From Streptomyces sp. NL15-2K (lineage in GTDB: Bacteria; Actinomycetota; Actinomycetes; Streptomycetales; Streptomycetaceae), in contig NZ_CP130630.1 in the NCBI RefSeq assembly GCF_030551255.1, positions 11,717,001-11,781,000 of the forward strand: a stretch of DNA of 64,000 nt, in the 5' to 3' direction. Below the pieces are notes generated by a model. It did not search any database and was not told the origin of the DNA. It saw nothing but the letters and a program-made list of their open reading frames with translations. The first letter of the stretch is position 1. Each line of letters starts with the position of its first letter. Made by a program: the position numbers and the translations under genes. Positions 1 through 8,099 of this stretch are shown here, piece by piece.

Positions 1-1
1 C

Positions 2-850
2 GACGCCTTCCGCCGCGAGAGCGGCGCGCTCGCGGCCCTCGCGGGCACCGACGTACCGCATCCGCGCCAATACGCCCACAGCGGCGACGACGACTCCCCG
101 CTCGGCGGGCCCTTCTCCATCCTGGAGAAGATCGACGGCTTCACCCCACAGGGCCGCTTTCCCGGCCGCTACGCCGAGGACCCCGACTGGCGCCGCCGCG
201 CCGCGTTCGCCCTGGTGGACGGGGCGGCGAAGCTCGCCACGGTAGACCCGTACGCGGTCGGGGCGGGCGAACTCGGCCGCCCCGAGGGCTGGGTGGAGCG
301 CCAGCCGGCGCGCTACCTGCGCATGCTGCACGGCTACCGCGGCAGCGCCGCCTACCGGGAGACCGAGTCCCCGCACGTCGACGCGGTGGCCGCATGGCTG
401 TCGGCCCACACCCCGAAGCAGGGCCGCACCGGCATCGTCCACGGCGACCTGCAGTTCGCCAACGTGATGCTGTCCCACGACGCCCCGCGCCTGGCCGCGA
501 TCATCGACTGGGAGATGGCCTCCCTCGGCGACCCGCTGCTCGACCTCGCCTGGATCCTCACCGCCTGGCGCGAGGACGGCGACCCGCCCGGCGGCGAGCC
601 GTACCTGAAGCCCTGGGACGGCATGCCGTCGCGCGCCGAACTCATCGCGTACTACGCCGAGTCCACCGGCCGTGACATCTCCGCCTTCCGCTGGTTCGAG
701 GTGCTGGCCTGCTTCCGGCTGGCCGCGCTGCTGGAGGGCAGCTGGTACGCCGCCGTGGAGGGCCGCCGGGACCGGGAGACGGGCGAGGCGATGCACGGCT
801 ATGCGCAGTGGCTGTGGGCGAAGGCGCGCGTGGAGATGGCCCGGGACTGA
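2..850 (+). CDS. Aminoglycoside-phosphotransferase-fold kinase, 5' end outside window
   Basis: The open frame runs in from the left edge, so the N-terminus is missing; 282 residues are visible. It has the APH/choline-kinase catalytic loop HGDLQFANVM (about 440-470) and the metal-binding IDWE motif followed by SLGDPLLDLAW. This family is common beside acyl-CoA dehydrogenase genes and equals the N-terminal domain of ACAD10/ACAD11, where it phosphorylates hydroxyacyl substrates. That role, rather than drug resistance, fits a fatty-acid-like catabolic neighbourhood, but the substrate is inferred. The next SDR gene begins 14 bases after the stop, so the two are probably cotranscribed. Confidence 0.85.
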   Translation, partial: DAFRRESGALAALAGTDVPHPRQYAHSGDDDSPLGGPFSILEKIDGFTPQGRFPGRYAEDPDWRRRAAFALVDGAAKLATVDPYAVGAGELGRPEGWVERQPARYLRMLHGYRGSAAYRETESPHVDAVAAWLSAHTPKQGRTGIVHGDLQFANVMLSHDAPRLAAIIDWEMASLGDPLLDLAWILTAWREDGDPPGGEPYLKPWDGMPSRAELIAYYAESTGRDISAFRWFEVLACFRLAALLEGSWYAAVEGRRDRETGEAMHGYAQWLWAKARVEMARD

Positions 851-864
851 GCGGAGGGGTTGGA

Positions 865-1713
865 TTGCGTATCGACAAGGGACAGGTCGCGGTCATCACC
901 GGCGGCGCGAGCGGCATCGGCTACGGCCTCGCCGAGGCGCTCGCGGCCCGTGGGGTCCGGCTGGTCATCGCGGACATCCGCGAGGACGGGCTCGTGGAGG
1001 CGCAGGAGTCGCTGCGCGCGGCCGGTGCCGAGGTCACCGCCGCCGTCACCGACGTCAGCGACGCGGCGTCGGTCCGCCGCCTCGCCGACCACGCCGTCGC
1101 CGCGTACGGACGGGTGGACCTGGTGTGCAACAACGCCGGGGTCGTGTGCCCGGCCGCGCCGATGTGGGAACAGGACGACCGCACCTGGGAGCGGATGATC
1201 GGCGTCAAGCTGCGCGGCGTCGTCCACGGTGTGCGCGCGTTCACGCCGCTGCTCATCGCGCAGGGCACCGGGCACTTCCTCAACACCGCCTCCGCAGGAG
1301 GCCTCACCCCGCTGCCCGGCCGCACGCCCTACGCCGGCACCATGCACGCGGTCGTCGGCCTGACCGAGACCCTCGACGCGGAACTGAAGCAGGTGTCGCC
1401 GGCGCTCGGCGCGACCGTCCTGTGTCCCGGGCTGGTGGACACGCCGCTCGGCGAGAACTCGGCCGCCCTCGGCGCGATCCGGCTCCCGCCGGGCGCCGCC
1501 TCGATGCGCGGTGCGGCGGCCGGTCGGGACGGCATCCTCACTCGGCGCGAAGTCGCGGAGGCGGCGCTGGCCGCGGTGGCGGCGGGCCGGGTGCACACCG
1601 CCCCGGGCGCCGGCGTCGCCCGCCGCGCCCGGACCCGCGTCGAGGGCCTGCTGGCCGACATCGCGGCGGGGGAGGGGGTCCCACCGGGGGTGCACCCGGC
1701 GGGATCCGCCTGA
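865..1713 (+). CDS. Short-chain dehydrogenase/reductase lacking the catalytic lysine
   Basis: This is a 282-residue classical SDR. I chose the TTG at 865 because GGAGGGG (853-859) sits five bases upstream and the protein then starts MRIDKGQVAVITGG. The nucleotide-binding TGGASGIG and the NNAG motif are present. The active-site segment reads NTASAGGL...PYAGTMHAVVGL: Tyr is kept, but the YxxxK lysine is Met. The same frame in related SDRs normally reads YxASK. Loss of this Lys usually cripples oxidoreductase activity, so the protein may be inactive, use another proton relay, or have a different role. It ends facing the next minus-strand SDR, 43 bases away. Confidence 0.85.
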   Translation: MRIDKGQVAVITGGASGIGYGLAEALAARGVRLVIADIREDGLVEAQESLRAAGAEVTAAVTDVSDAASVRRLADHAVAAYGRVDLVCNNAGVVCPAAPMWEQDDRTWERMIGVKLRGVVHGVRAFTPLLIAQGTGHFLNTASAGGLTPLPGRTPYAGTMHAVVGLTETLDAELKQVSPALGATVLCPGLVDTPLGENSAALGAIRLPPGAASMRGAAAGRDGILTRREVAEAALAAVAAGRVHTAPGAGVARRARTRVEGLLADIAAGEGVPPGVHPAGSA

Positions 1714-1756
1714 CCCGCGCTCAGGTAGGGCGACGGCCGCCGGGGTGGGCTCGTTG

Positions 1757-2527
1757 CTACTTCGGCGGGAACCTCAACGCGCCGTCCAACCGGACGACCT
1801 CGCCGTTGAGGTAGTCGTTCTCGCACAGGTGCTGCACCAGGGCCGCGAACTCCTCGGGACGCCCCATCCGGCGCGGATGCGGTACCTGCGGGCCCCAGTA
1901 CGCGGAGAGCTGGTCGGCCGCCTTGCCGTAGGCGGGCGTGAGGACCGTGCCGGGGGCGACCGACACCACACGGATGCCGGCCGGCGCCAGATCGCGCGCC
2001 GCGACCAGGGTCATCGCGGCCACCCCGCCCTTCGCCGCGGCGTAGGGGAGCTGCCCGATCTGGCCTTCGTAGGCGGCGATCGACGACGTCGTCACCACGA
2101 CGCCCCGCCCTTCGTCCTCCCCGTACGGCTCGGTGCGGGCCATGGCGGCGGCGGCGAGCCGCATCACATTGAACACGGCGGTCAGATAGTGCTCGATCGT
2201 CGTCCGGAAGGCGTCCAGCGGCAGCGGCGTGCCGTCCTTGCCGACCAGCCGGCCGCCGCCGGCCGGACCGCCATGGCAGTCCACGCAGATCCGGAACGCC
2301 CCCGCACCTGCCGCCTCGTCGACGGCCGCCCGCACCGACTCCTCGTCGGCCGCGTCGGTACGGACATAGCGCACGCCGTCCAGCTCGCCCTCGAGGGCCT
2401 TGCCCTTGTTGTCGGCCACGTCCGCCACGACGACCCGGGCACCGGCGGCGTGCAGCCGGCGCACCGTCGCCTCGCCGAGGCCGCCCGTACCGCCGACCAC
2501 CAGTGCCGAACTTCCCTGTATCAGCAC
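1757..2527 (-). CDS. Short-chain dehydrogenase (3-hydroxyacyl-CoA dehydrogenase type 2-like)
   Basis: A 256-residue SDR with GGTGGLG at 12-18, Ser148/149, Tyr162 and Lys166, so the catalytic set is complete. The NNAG motif is replaced by CHGG. The layout, with FRTTIEHYLTAVFNVMRLAA in the middle and RMGRPEEFAALVQHL near the end, resembles HSD10-type 3-hydroxyacyl-CoA dehydrogenases, so an NAD-dependent oxidation of a hydroxyacyl-CoA is likely. The GTG at 2527 is preceded by GGAGGAGG. It is divergent from the acyl-CoA ligase gene at 2581, and the 53-base gap carries a palindromic operator candidate. Confidence 0.85.
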   Translation of the reverse strand: MLIQGSSALVVGGTGGLGEATVRRLHAAGARVVVADVADNKGKALEGELDGVRYVRTDAADEESVRAAVDEAAGAGAFRICVDCHGGPAGGGRLVGKDGTPLPLDAFRTTIEHYLTAVFNVMRLAAAAMARTEPYGEDEGRGVVVTTSSIAAYEGQIGQLPYAAAKGGVAAMTLVAARDLAPAGIRVVSVAPGTVLTPAYGKAADQLSAYWGPQVPHPRRMGRPEEFAALVQHLCENDYLNGEVVRLDGALRFPPK

Positions 2528-2565
2528 ACTCTTCCTCCTCCTTGCAAGTCGAGATCTACCCGAGA

Positions 2566-2580
2566 GAGAATTGCGTTCTC
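2566..2580. promoter_or_regulatory. Palindromic operator candidate GAGAAT-TGC-GTTCTC
   Basis: GAGAATTGCGTTCTC is an inverted repeat with 6-base arms and a 3-base spacer, one mismatch from perfect. It touches the ATG at 2581 and lies in the divergent gap between an SDR gene and an acyl-CoA ligase gene. The same pattern occurs at 16602-16616 and 51400-51414. A regulator binding here could block the ligase-thiolase pair directly. The binding protein is unknown. Confidence 0.6.
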
Positions 2581-4035
2581 ATGAATATAGCCGTGATTCT
2601 TGAAATGGCGGCCGCTTCCGCGCAGCCTCCGTCCGTCGCGTGCGCGGGCCGCAGGCTCGACGCGGCGGAGCTGCTGCGCCTGTCCCGGCACGCCGCCGAC
2701 CGCTTCCGCGACCGCCCCGCGGTCCTGTATACGGGCGCGAACCATCTCGCCTATCCCGTAGCCCTGTTCGGCGCGGCACTGGCCGGCGTCCCGTTCGTTC
2801 CGCTGAACTACCGGCTCGGCGAGGACCAGCTGGCCGCGCTGGCGACCCGCCACCCCGGCGCCGAGGTGCTGCGCCCGGACGACCTCGACGCGCTGCTTCA
2901 GGCGCCGCCGGGCGACGCACCGGCCCTCACATCGCCGGACAGCCGGGACGCAGTGGCGGTCACCCTCTACACCAGCGGCACCACCGCCGCCCCGAAGGCC
3001 GCGCTGCTGCGCCACCGCCACCTGATGGCGTACGTCCTCGCCACGCAGGAGTTCGGCGCGGCGGATCCTGCCGACGCGGCGCTTGTCGCGCTCCCGCCGT
3101 ACCACATCGCGGGGTTGATGAACCTGCTCAGCAATCTCTACTCGGGGCGGCGCGTCGTGTACGAGCCCGCTTTCGACGCCGGCCGCTGGCTTCGGACCGT
3201 ACGCCAGGAGCGGATCACCCACGCCATGGTGGTGCCGACGATGCTGGCCCGTATCACCGAAGCGGTCGGCGCGGGCCCGGCCGATGCCCCCGCGCTGCGC
3301 AGCCTGGCCTACGGCGGCGCCCGCACGCCGCGCCATGTCATCGAGCGAGCCTTGCGCCAGTTCCCCGACACGGGGTTCGCGGGTGCCTACGGGCTCACCG
3401 AGACGTCGTCCTCCATCGCTGTTCTCGGCCCGGACGACCACCGGGAGGCGATGGGCTCGACGAATGACGCCGTGCGGGCCCGCCTCGGCTCGGTCGGGCA
3501 GCCGCTGCCCGGCGTGGAGGTGGAGATCCGTGACGATTCGGGGGCCGCCGTGCCTGCGGGCTCCAGCGGACTGGTCTTCGTACGCGGCGAGCAGATCTCC
3601 GGCGAGTACGGCGGAGCCGAGCGCGCGGCGGACGACGGCTGGTTCGCCACCCGGGACCAGGGCCGCATGGACGCGGACGGCTACCTCTTCATCGAGGGGC
3701 GCGCGGACGACACCATCATCCGCGGCGGCGAGAACATCGCTCCTGCCGAGATCGAGGACGTCCTCATGCGCCACCCGGACGTCGAAGAGGCCGCAGTCGT
3801 CGGCGTCCCCGACGCGGAGTGGGGGCAGCGGATCGTCGCCGTCCTGGTCGGCACCGCGGACCCGGACGAGATCCGGGCGTACGCCAGGGAGCGGCTGCGC
3901 TCGTCGAAGACCCCCGACACGGTGGTGCTGCGTGCCGAACTGCCGCGCACCACCACGGGCAAGCTGCTGCGCCGCACCCTCGTCACCGAACTCGCCGACC
4001 ACGCTGCCTCAGAAGGGGATCCGACCCATGCCTGA
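2581..4035 (+). CDS. AMP-forming acyl-CoA synthetase (ANL superfamily)
   Basis: A 484-residue ANL-family ligase that would activate a carboxylic acid as its CoA thioester. The P-loop TSGTTAAPK is at about 131-139, YGLTETSS follows in the middle, GWFATRDQG marks the domain junction, and the catalytic lysine lies in RTTTGKLLRR near residue 461. The C-terminal AMP-binding domain is complete. The start is uncertain: ATG 2581 abuts the palindrome, and ATG 2605 is an alternative; neither has a strong ribosome binding site. The stop overlaps the following thiolase start by 8 bases, indicating translational coupling. The acid substrate is not evident from the sequence. Confidence 0.87.
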   Translation: MNIAVILEMAAASAQPPSVACAGRRLDAAELLRLSRHAADRFRDRPAVLYTGANHLAYPVALFGAALAGVPFVPLNYRLGEDQLAALATRHPGAEVLRPDDLDALLQAPPGDAPALTSPDSRDAVAVTLYTSGTTAAPKAALLRHRHLMAYVLATQEFGAADPADAALVALPPYHIAGLMNLLSNLYSGRRVVYEPAFDAGRWLRTVRQERITHAMVVPTMLARITEAVGAGPADAPALRSLAYGGARTPRHVIERALRQFPDTGFAGAYGLTETSSSIAVLGPDDHREAMGSTNDAVRARLGSVGQPLPGVEVEIRDDSGAAVPAGSSGLVFVRGEQISGEYGGAERAADDGWFATRDQGRMDADGYLFIEGRADDTIIRGGENIAPAEIEDVLMRHPDVEEAAVVGVPDAEWGQRIVAVLVGTADPDEIRAYARERLRSSKTPDTVVLRAELPRTTTGKLLRRTLVTELADHAASEGDPTHA

Positions 4036-5173
4036 AGCGCCGAAAGCCGTCATCACCGCCGCGCTGCGTACGCCCATCGGCACGTCGATGAAGGGCACCC
4101 TGCGCGACACCACCGCGTACGAACTGGCAGAACACGTCGTACGCGGCGCAGTCGAGGGCCTGGACCCGCAGGACATCGACGACCTGATCCTCGCCGAGGG
4201 CCACTACGGCGGTGGCGTCATCGCCCGGCACACGGCCGTCCGCCTCGGCCTGGCCGAAGTGCCGGGCCTCGCGGTCAACCGGCACTGCGCCGCCGGCCTT
4301 TCGGCCGTCCAGACCGCGGCGGCGAGCATCATGGCCGGCATGGAACGGCTGGTGATCGCAGGCGGCGTGCAGTCCTTCTCCACCGCCCCGAAGAGCGCCT
4401 ACCGCGTCGACGGCGAGTGGTGCGAGCCGTGGACGCCGCCCACGCACCCGGACCGGCCGGACGCGCCGAACCTCGACATGTCGATCAGCGTCGGCTGGAA
4501 CACCGCCGTCAAGGCCGGGCTCAGCCGGGCGGAGCTGGATGCCTGGGCGCTGCGCTCGCACCAGAAGGCGATCCAGGCGCTGGACGAGGGCCGGTTCAAG
4601 GAAGAGACGGTGCCGATCGACACCCCGCACGGGACGTTCGCAGCCGACGAGCATCCGCGCCGCGGCACCAGCCTGGAGAAGCTGGCAGCGCTGCGGCCGC
4701 TGCACCCGGAGATCGAGGGTTTCAGCATCACCGCAGGCAACGCCTCCGGCGTCAACGACGCGGCGGCGACGCTGGTCGTCGCGAGTGACCGGCTCGGGCT
4801 TGAGGCCCTGGCCACGGTGCGCTCCTGGGCGTCGGTCGGCGTGGACCCGGCGCTTATGGGCCTGGCGCCGGTCACCGCCATCCCCAAGGCGCTGGCGCGG
4901 GCCGGGCTTTCGGTGGCGGACGTGGCCCTGTTCGAGATCAACGAGGCGTTCGCGTCCGTACCGCTGGCGGCGATCAAGGAACTGGGCCTGAACGAGGAGA
5001 AGGTGAACGTCAGCGGCAGCGGCTGCTCCCTCGGCCACCCGGTGGCCGCCAGCGGCGCGCGGATGCTGGTGACCTTGGTCCACGAACTACGCCGCCGCGG
5101 TGGCGGCGTGGGCGTGGCGGCGATGTGCGCCGGCGGCGGGATGGGGGCGGCGACGGTGGTGGAGGTGAACTGA
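4028..5173 (+). CDS. Thiolase (acetyl-CoA acyltransferase family)
   Basis: A 381-residue thiolase expected to cleave a 3-oxoacyl-CoA. The nucleophile is Cys87 in NRHCAAGLSA, with His337 in GHPVAASG and Cys367 in CAGGGMG forming the usual triad; NEAF is also present. ATG 4028 overlaps the ligase stop, and GAAGGGGA lies upstream. Together with the preceding ligase this makes a two-gene activation-and-cleavage unit. It shares the full catalytic set with the thiolase at 43368-44522 but is clearly a separate subfamily, so the two probably act on different chain intermediates. Confidence 0.9.
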   Translation: MPEAPKAVITAALRTPIGTSMKGTLRDTTAYELAEHVVRGAVEGLDPQDIDDLILAEGHYGGGVIARHTAVRLGLAEVPGLAVNRHCAAGLSAVQTAAASIMAGMERLVIAGGVQSFSTAPKSAYRVDGEWCEPWTPPTHPDRPDAPNLDMSISVGWNTAVKAGLSRAELDAWALRSHQKAIQALDEGRFKEETVPIDTPHGTFAADEHPRRGTSLEKLAALRPLHPEIEGFSITAGNASGVNDAAATLVVASDRLGLEALATVRSWASVGVDPALMGLAPVTAIPKALARAGLSVADVALFEINEAFASVPLAAIKELGLNEEKVNVSGSGCSLGHPVAASGARMLVTLVHELRRRGGGVGVAAMCAGGGMGAATVVEVN

Positions 5174-5179
5174 GGCGTC

Positions 5180-5197
5180 GCCGGGCTCGTGCCCGGT
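5180..5197. terminator. Short GC hairpin after the thiolase gene
   Basis: CCGGGC-TCGT-GCCCGG (5181-5196) forms a 6-bp stem with a 4-base loop, starting 8 bases after the thiolase stop. It sits between convergent transcription units. There is no T-run, which is normal for actinomycete terminators. Confidence 0.4.
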
Positions 5198-5236
5198 GCC
5201 GCGCGACGAGATCGTTGATCATGGCGGAGTCCATCG

Positions 5237-5485
5237 TTACCGTGGCTTGCCGTACCTCGATGACCACGGTCTCGAGGAGCGACAGTTCGGGCAGCGGCGG
5301 TGGTCCAAGTCACCCAGGATGACGGCTACGTCGACCTGTTCCAGCGCCTCGGCGATGCCCTCGTTGTCCCGCGGGGACACCGAGATGACCTCGGTGGGTG
5401 CGAACGCCGCGCGCAGCCGGCCGAGTTCGGCGTCACCGTAGGGAACGGTGGCGAGGACCCTCTTGATGTCCTGCCCGTGGGTCAT
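5237..5485 (-). pseudogene. N-terminal fragment of a D-2-hydroxyacid dehydrogenase-like gene
   Basis: The frame starts MTHGQDIKRVLATVPYGDAE and continues to DVAVILGDLD, which looks like the first subdomain of a D-isomer-specific 2-hydroxyacid dehydrogenase; these are normally over 300 residues. After GDLD the reading frame becomes Arg/Cys/Ser-rich and stops at about 82 residues; the NAD-binding domain is absent. The ATG overlaps the stop of the ABC ATPase gene (ATGA), so it was once the last gene of the uidA-transporter operon. It probably lost its 3' part by deletion. The dehydrogenase assignment rests on a short segment and could be wrong. Confidence 0.5.
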
Positions 5486-6327
5486 GTGGCGATCCGGTCT
5501 GCCTGCTCGGCCAGCCGCCGGCGCTCTTCTCTCCGGCGCTGCTGTACCACCGGATCGGCGACCGGAGCGGCGAGCAGCAGGCGGCGGGTGTAGGGGTGAT
5601 CGGGAGTCGCGGTGACCGTGACGGCCGGGCCGGACTCGACGATGTCGCCGTCGTGCAGCACGGCGACCCGGTGGCTGACGTGCCGGATCACACTGAGGTC
5701 GTGCGAGATGAACAGATAGGCGACGTCGGTGTTTTGCTGGATGTCGACGAGCAGATCCAGGACCCGGCGCTGCGTCGACAGGTCGAGGGCGGAGACGGGT
5801 TCGTCGCACACGATGAGTTTCGGGCGCGGCGCGAGAGCCCGGGCGATCGCCACCCGCTGGCGCTGGCCGCCGCTGAACTCGCGGGGCAGCCGGGAGACGC
5901 TGTTCGCGGGCAGACCGACCTGGTCGAGGAGAGCGGCGATGCGGGCGTCGGCGTCGGTCCGGGTGGCGCCCTGGACGACGAGGGGTTCGCCGAGGATGTC
6001 GCCGATGGTGAGCGACGGGTTGAGCGAGCTGTACGGGTCCTGGAACACCACCTGGATGTCCCGCGCGAGCGCACGGCGCCGGGCGCCGGTGACGTGGGTG
6101 ATGTCGTCGCCGTCGAACGTGATGCGCCCGCCGCTCGGGCGCACGAGACCGAGGACGGCACGACCGATGGTGGTCTTGCCGGACCCGGACTCGCCGACGA
6201 GCCCCAGCGTCTCACCCGCGGCCACGCTCAGGGACACGCCGTGGAGCACCTGGTGAGGCCGGCGCCGCAGACCGCGGCCGGGGAACGTGACCCGCAAGCC
6301 GCTGATGTCGAGCAGAGGGCTCGTCAT
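5482..6327 (-). CDS. Peptide-type ABC transporter ATPase (DppF/OppF family)
   Basis: A 281-residue ABC ATPase: Walker A GESGSGKT at 45-52, Q-loop in VVFQDPYSSLNP, signature FSGGQRQR at 151-158, Walker B LIVCDEP at 171-177 and H-loop His209. The C-terminal DHPYTRRLL extension is typical of the DppF/OppF branch. It would pair with the ATPase domain of the fused protein encoded just upstream to power uptake of an oligopeptide-like or glycoside solute at the inner face of the membrane. Its ATG overlaps the upstream stop (ATGA). It is part of the operon running 12462 to 5237. Confidence 0.92.
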   Translation of the reverse strand: MTSPLLDISGLRVTFPGRGLRRRPHQVLHGVSLSVAAGETLGLVGESGSGKTTIGRAVLGLVRPSGGRITFDGDDITHVTGARRRALARDIQVVFQDPYSSLNPSLTIGDILGEPLVVQGATRTDADARIAALLDQVGLPANSVSRLPREFSGGQRQRVAIARALAPRPKLIVCDEPVSALDLSTQRRVLDLLVDIQQNTDVAYLFISHDLSVIRHVSHRVAVLHDGDIVESGPAVTVTATPDHPYTRRLLLAAPVADPVVQQRRREERRRLAEQADRIAT

Positions 6328-8099
6328 GCGGTCCTCCCTCCGGCCGGCGCATCGGTACGTACGGTGTCGGCGTCGAGGATCGCGTCGAGCAGCATGCGGG
6401 TGTAGTCGTGCCGGGGTGCGGCGAAGATCTCGGCCGTGCTGCCCGTCTCGACGATCTCGCCGCCGCGCATGACCGCGACCCGGTCGCAGAAGTCGGCGAC
6501 CATGCCGAAGTCGTGGGTGACCAGGACGACGGCAAGATTCAGGCGTTTGCGCAGGTCGTGGAGGAGGTCCAGGATCTCTGCCTGGACGGTCACGTCCAGC
6601 GCGGTGGTCGGCTCGTCGGCGATGAGGATCTGCGGCCGCCCCGCGACGGCTCCGGCGATGAGCACGCGCTGAGCCATGCCGCCGGATATCTGGTGTGGGT
6701 AGCAGCCTGCGACGCGCTCCGGGTCGGGGATACCGACCTGACCGAGCAGCGCGAGCACGCGCCGACGCGCCTCGCCGCGACTCATCGGCTGCACCGCGCG
6801 TACGGAGACGGCGAGCTGCGCACCGACGGTGAGGGACGGGTCCAGGTTGGACATCGGTTCCTGGGGCACGTACGCGATGGAGTGCCCGCGGACGGCGCGC
6901 ATCTCGCGTTCGCCCAGGCCAAGGAGTTCCCGGCCGTCGAGGCGTACCGAGCCGCGTGCGACCCGCGCTTCGGGGGGCAGCACGCCGAGCAGCGCGAAGG
7001 CGGTCTGTGTCTTGCCGGAACCCGACTCGCCGACGAGGCCGAGCGTCTCCCCGGCCTGGAGCGTGAAGTCTGTGCCGCACACCACCTCGGTGGGCTCGCC
7101 GGCCGGGGAGTCGTAGGCGATGGTGAGGTCCGCCACGGTCAACAGGCCCTCGCCGCCTGCCCCCGCGCCCGGCGCGGTGGGCGGCGTGGGGGAGACGATC
7201 GGCTGCGGCCGCCGGGGGCTGCCCTCCAGGGTGTCGCGCAGGGCGTTGCCGAACAGCACCAGCGAGGCGGTGATCACGCCGAGCAGCAGGCTGGGGAAGG
7301 CGAACTGGGTCGGCGCGACGTACAGGTTGGTGAAGCCGGAAGCGATCATGGTGCCGAAGCTGGGCACCTCGCTGTTGCCGACACCCAGGAAGGCGAGCCC
7401 TGCCTGGACGCCGATCGCTGTCCCGGTGAGGAAGGCAGCGGCGATGATGACCGGGCCGCGCACGGCGAACAGCACATGCCGGGCCAGGATGCGGTGGTCG
7501 GGCAGCCCGGAGACCCGGGCGGCGTCCACGAAGAGCTCGTTCTTCACCCCGAGCACATGGTTGCGCACGATGCGGAAGATGCTCGGCGAGAGCAGGACAC
7601 CGAACAGGGCCATGGTGGCCCGGAAATCGCCCTTGGTGACCGGCATCAGGACGATCAGCAGCAGGAGCCCGGGGAAGGTCATGATGAGGTTGAACAGCCA
7701 CTCGGTCGTGGCGTGTACCCGGCTGCCGAAGTAGCCGCCGATGAGGCCCGCGGGCACGCCGACGGCGAGCGCGATGCTGGTGGCGATGAGCGCGGTCACC
7801 GCACTGGTGTTGATGGAGTGCAGGAGCAGGGCGAGGACGTCGCGGCCGTCCTTGTCCGCGCCGAGCGGATAGCCGGGGGTGCCGGGGGACGCGTTGATCG
7901 CGTCGAGGGAGGCGGCGTTCGGGCCGTGGGAGCTGATGACCGTCGCGAGCAGGCCCGCGACCACGATGACGGACAGGACCGCCGCGGTGACGGCCGCCTG
8001 CGGGTTACGGCAGAGCCGGCGCAGTGTGGAGACGCGGTCCTGGGCGGAGGCGCGGTGCGCAACCGGCTCCGTGGCCTCCTTCTCGCTGTTCTCGCTCAT
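6324..8099 (-). CDS. Fused permease-ATPase of a peptide-type ABC transporter (DppC-DppD)
   Basis: A 591-residue fusion. Residues 1-295 are a DppC-type permease with about six membrane segments and the EAA coupling loop VDAARVSGLPDHRILARHVL (191-210). A Pro/Gly-rich linker (about 297-316) leads to a DppD-type ATPase with Walker A GESGSGKT (357-364), signature ISGGMAQR and Walker B ILIADEP. These functions are usually two proteins; the fusion fixes a 1:1 ratio of one permease and one ATPase. ATG 8099 overlaps the dppB-like stop, and its own stop overlaps the next start, so translation is coupled through the operon. Confidence 0.92.
   Translation of the reverse strand: MSENSEKEATEPVAHRASAQDRVSTLRRLCRNPQAAVTAAVLSVIVVAGLLATVISSHGPNAASLDAINASPGTPGYPLGADKDGRDVLALLLHSINTSAVTALIATSIALAVGVPAGLIGGYFGSRVHATTEWLFNLIMTFPGLLLLIVLMPVTKGDFRATMALFGVLLSPSIFRIVRNHVLGVKNELFVDAARVSGLPDHRILARHVLFAVRGPVIIAAAFLTGTAIGVQAGLAFLGVGNSEVPSFGTMIASGFTNLYVAPTQFAFPSLLLGVITASLVLFGNALRDTLEGSPRRPQPIVSPTPPTAPGAGAGGEGLLTVADLTIAYDSPAGEPTEVVCGTDFTLQAGETLGLVGESGSGKTQTAFALLGVLPPEARVARGSVRLDGRELLGLGEREMRAVRGHSIAYVPQEPMSNLDPSLTVGAQLAVSVRAVQPMSRGEARRRVLALLGQVGIPDPERVAGCYPHQISGGMAQRVLIAGAVAGRPQILIADEPTTALDVTVQAEILDLLHDLRKRLNLAVVLVTHDFGMVADFCDRVAVMRGGEIVETGSTAEIFAAPRHDYTRMLLDAILDADTVRTDAPAGGRTA

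Noticed and set aside
1709..1725. CCTGA...TCAGG hairpin as a terminator between convergent SDR genes
   Set aside because: Only a 5-bp stem that overlaps the stop codon; too weak to call.
1511..2584. Plus-strand frame opposite the SDR gene at 1757-2527
   Set aside because: Gly/Arg-rich shadow; the minus strand has full SDR motifs and a strong ribosome binding site.
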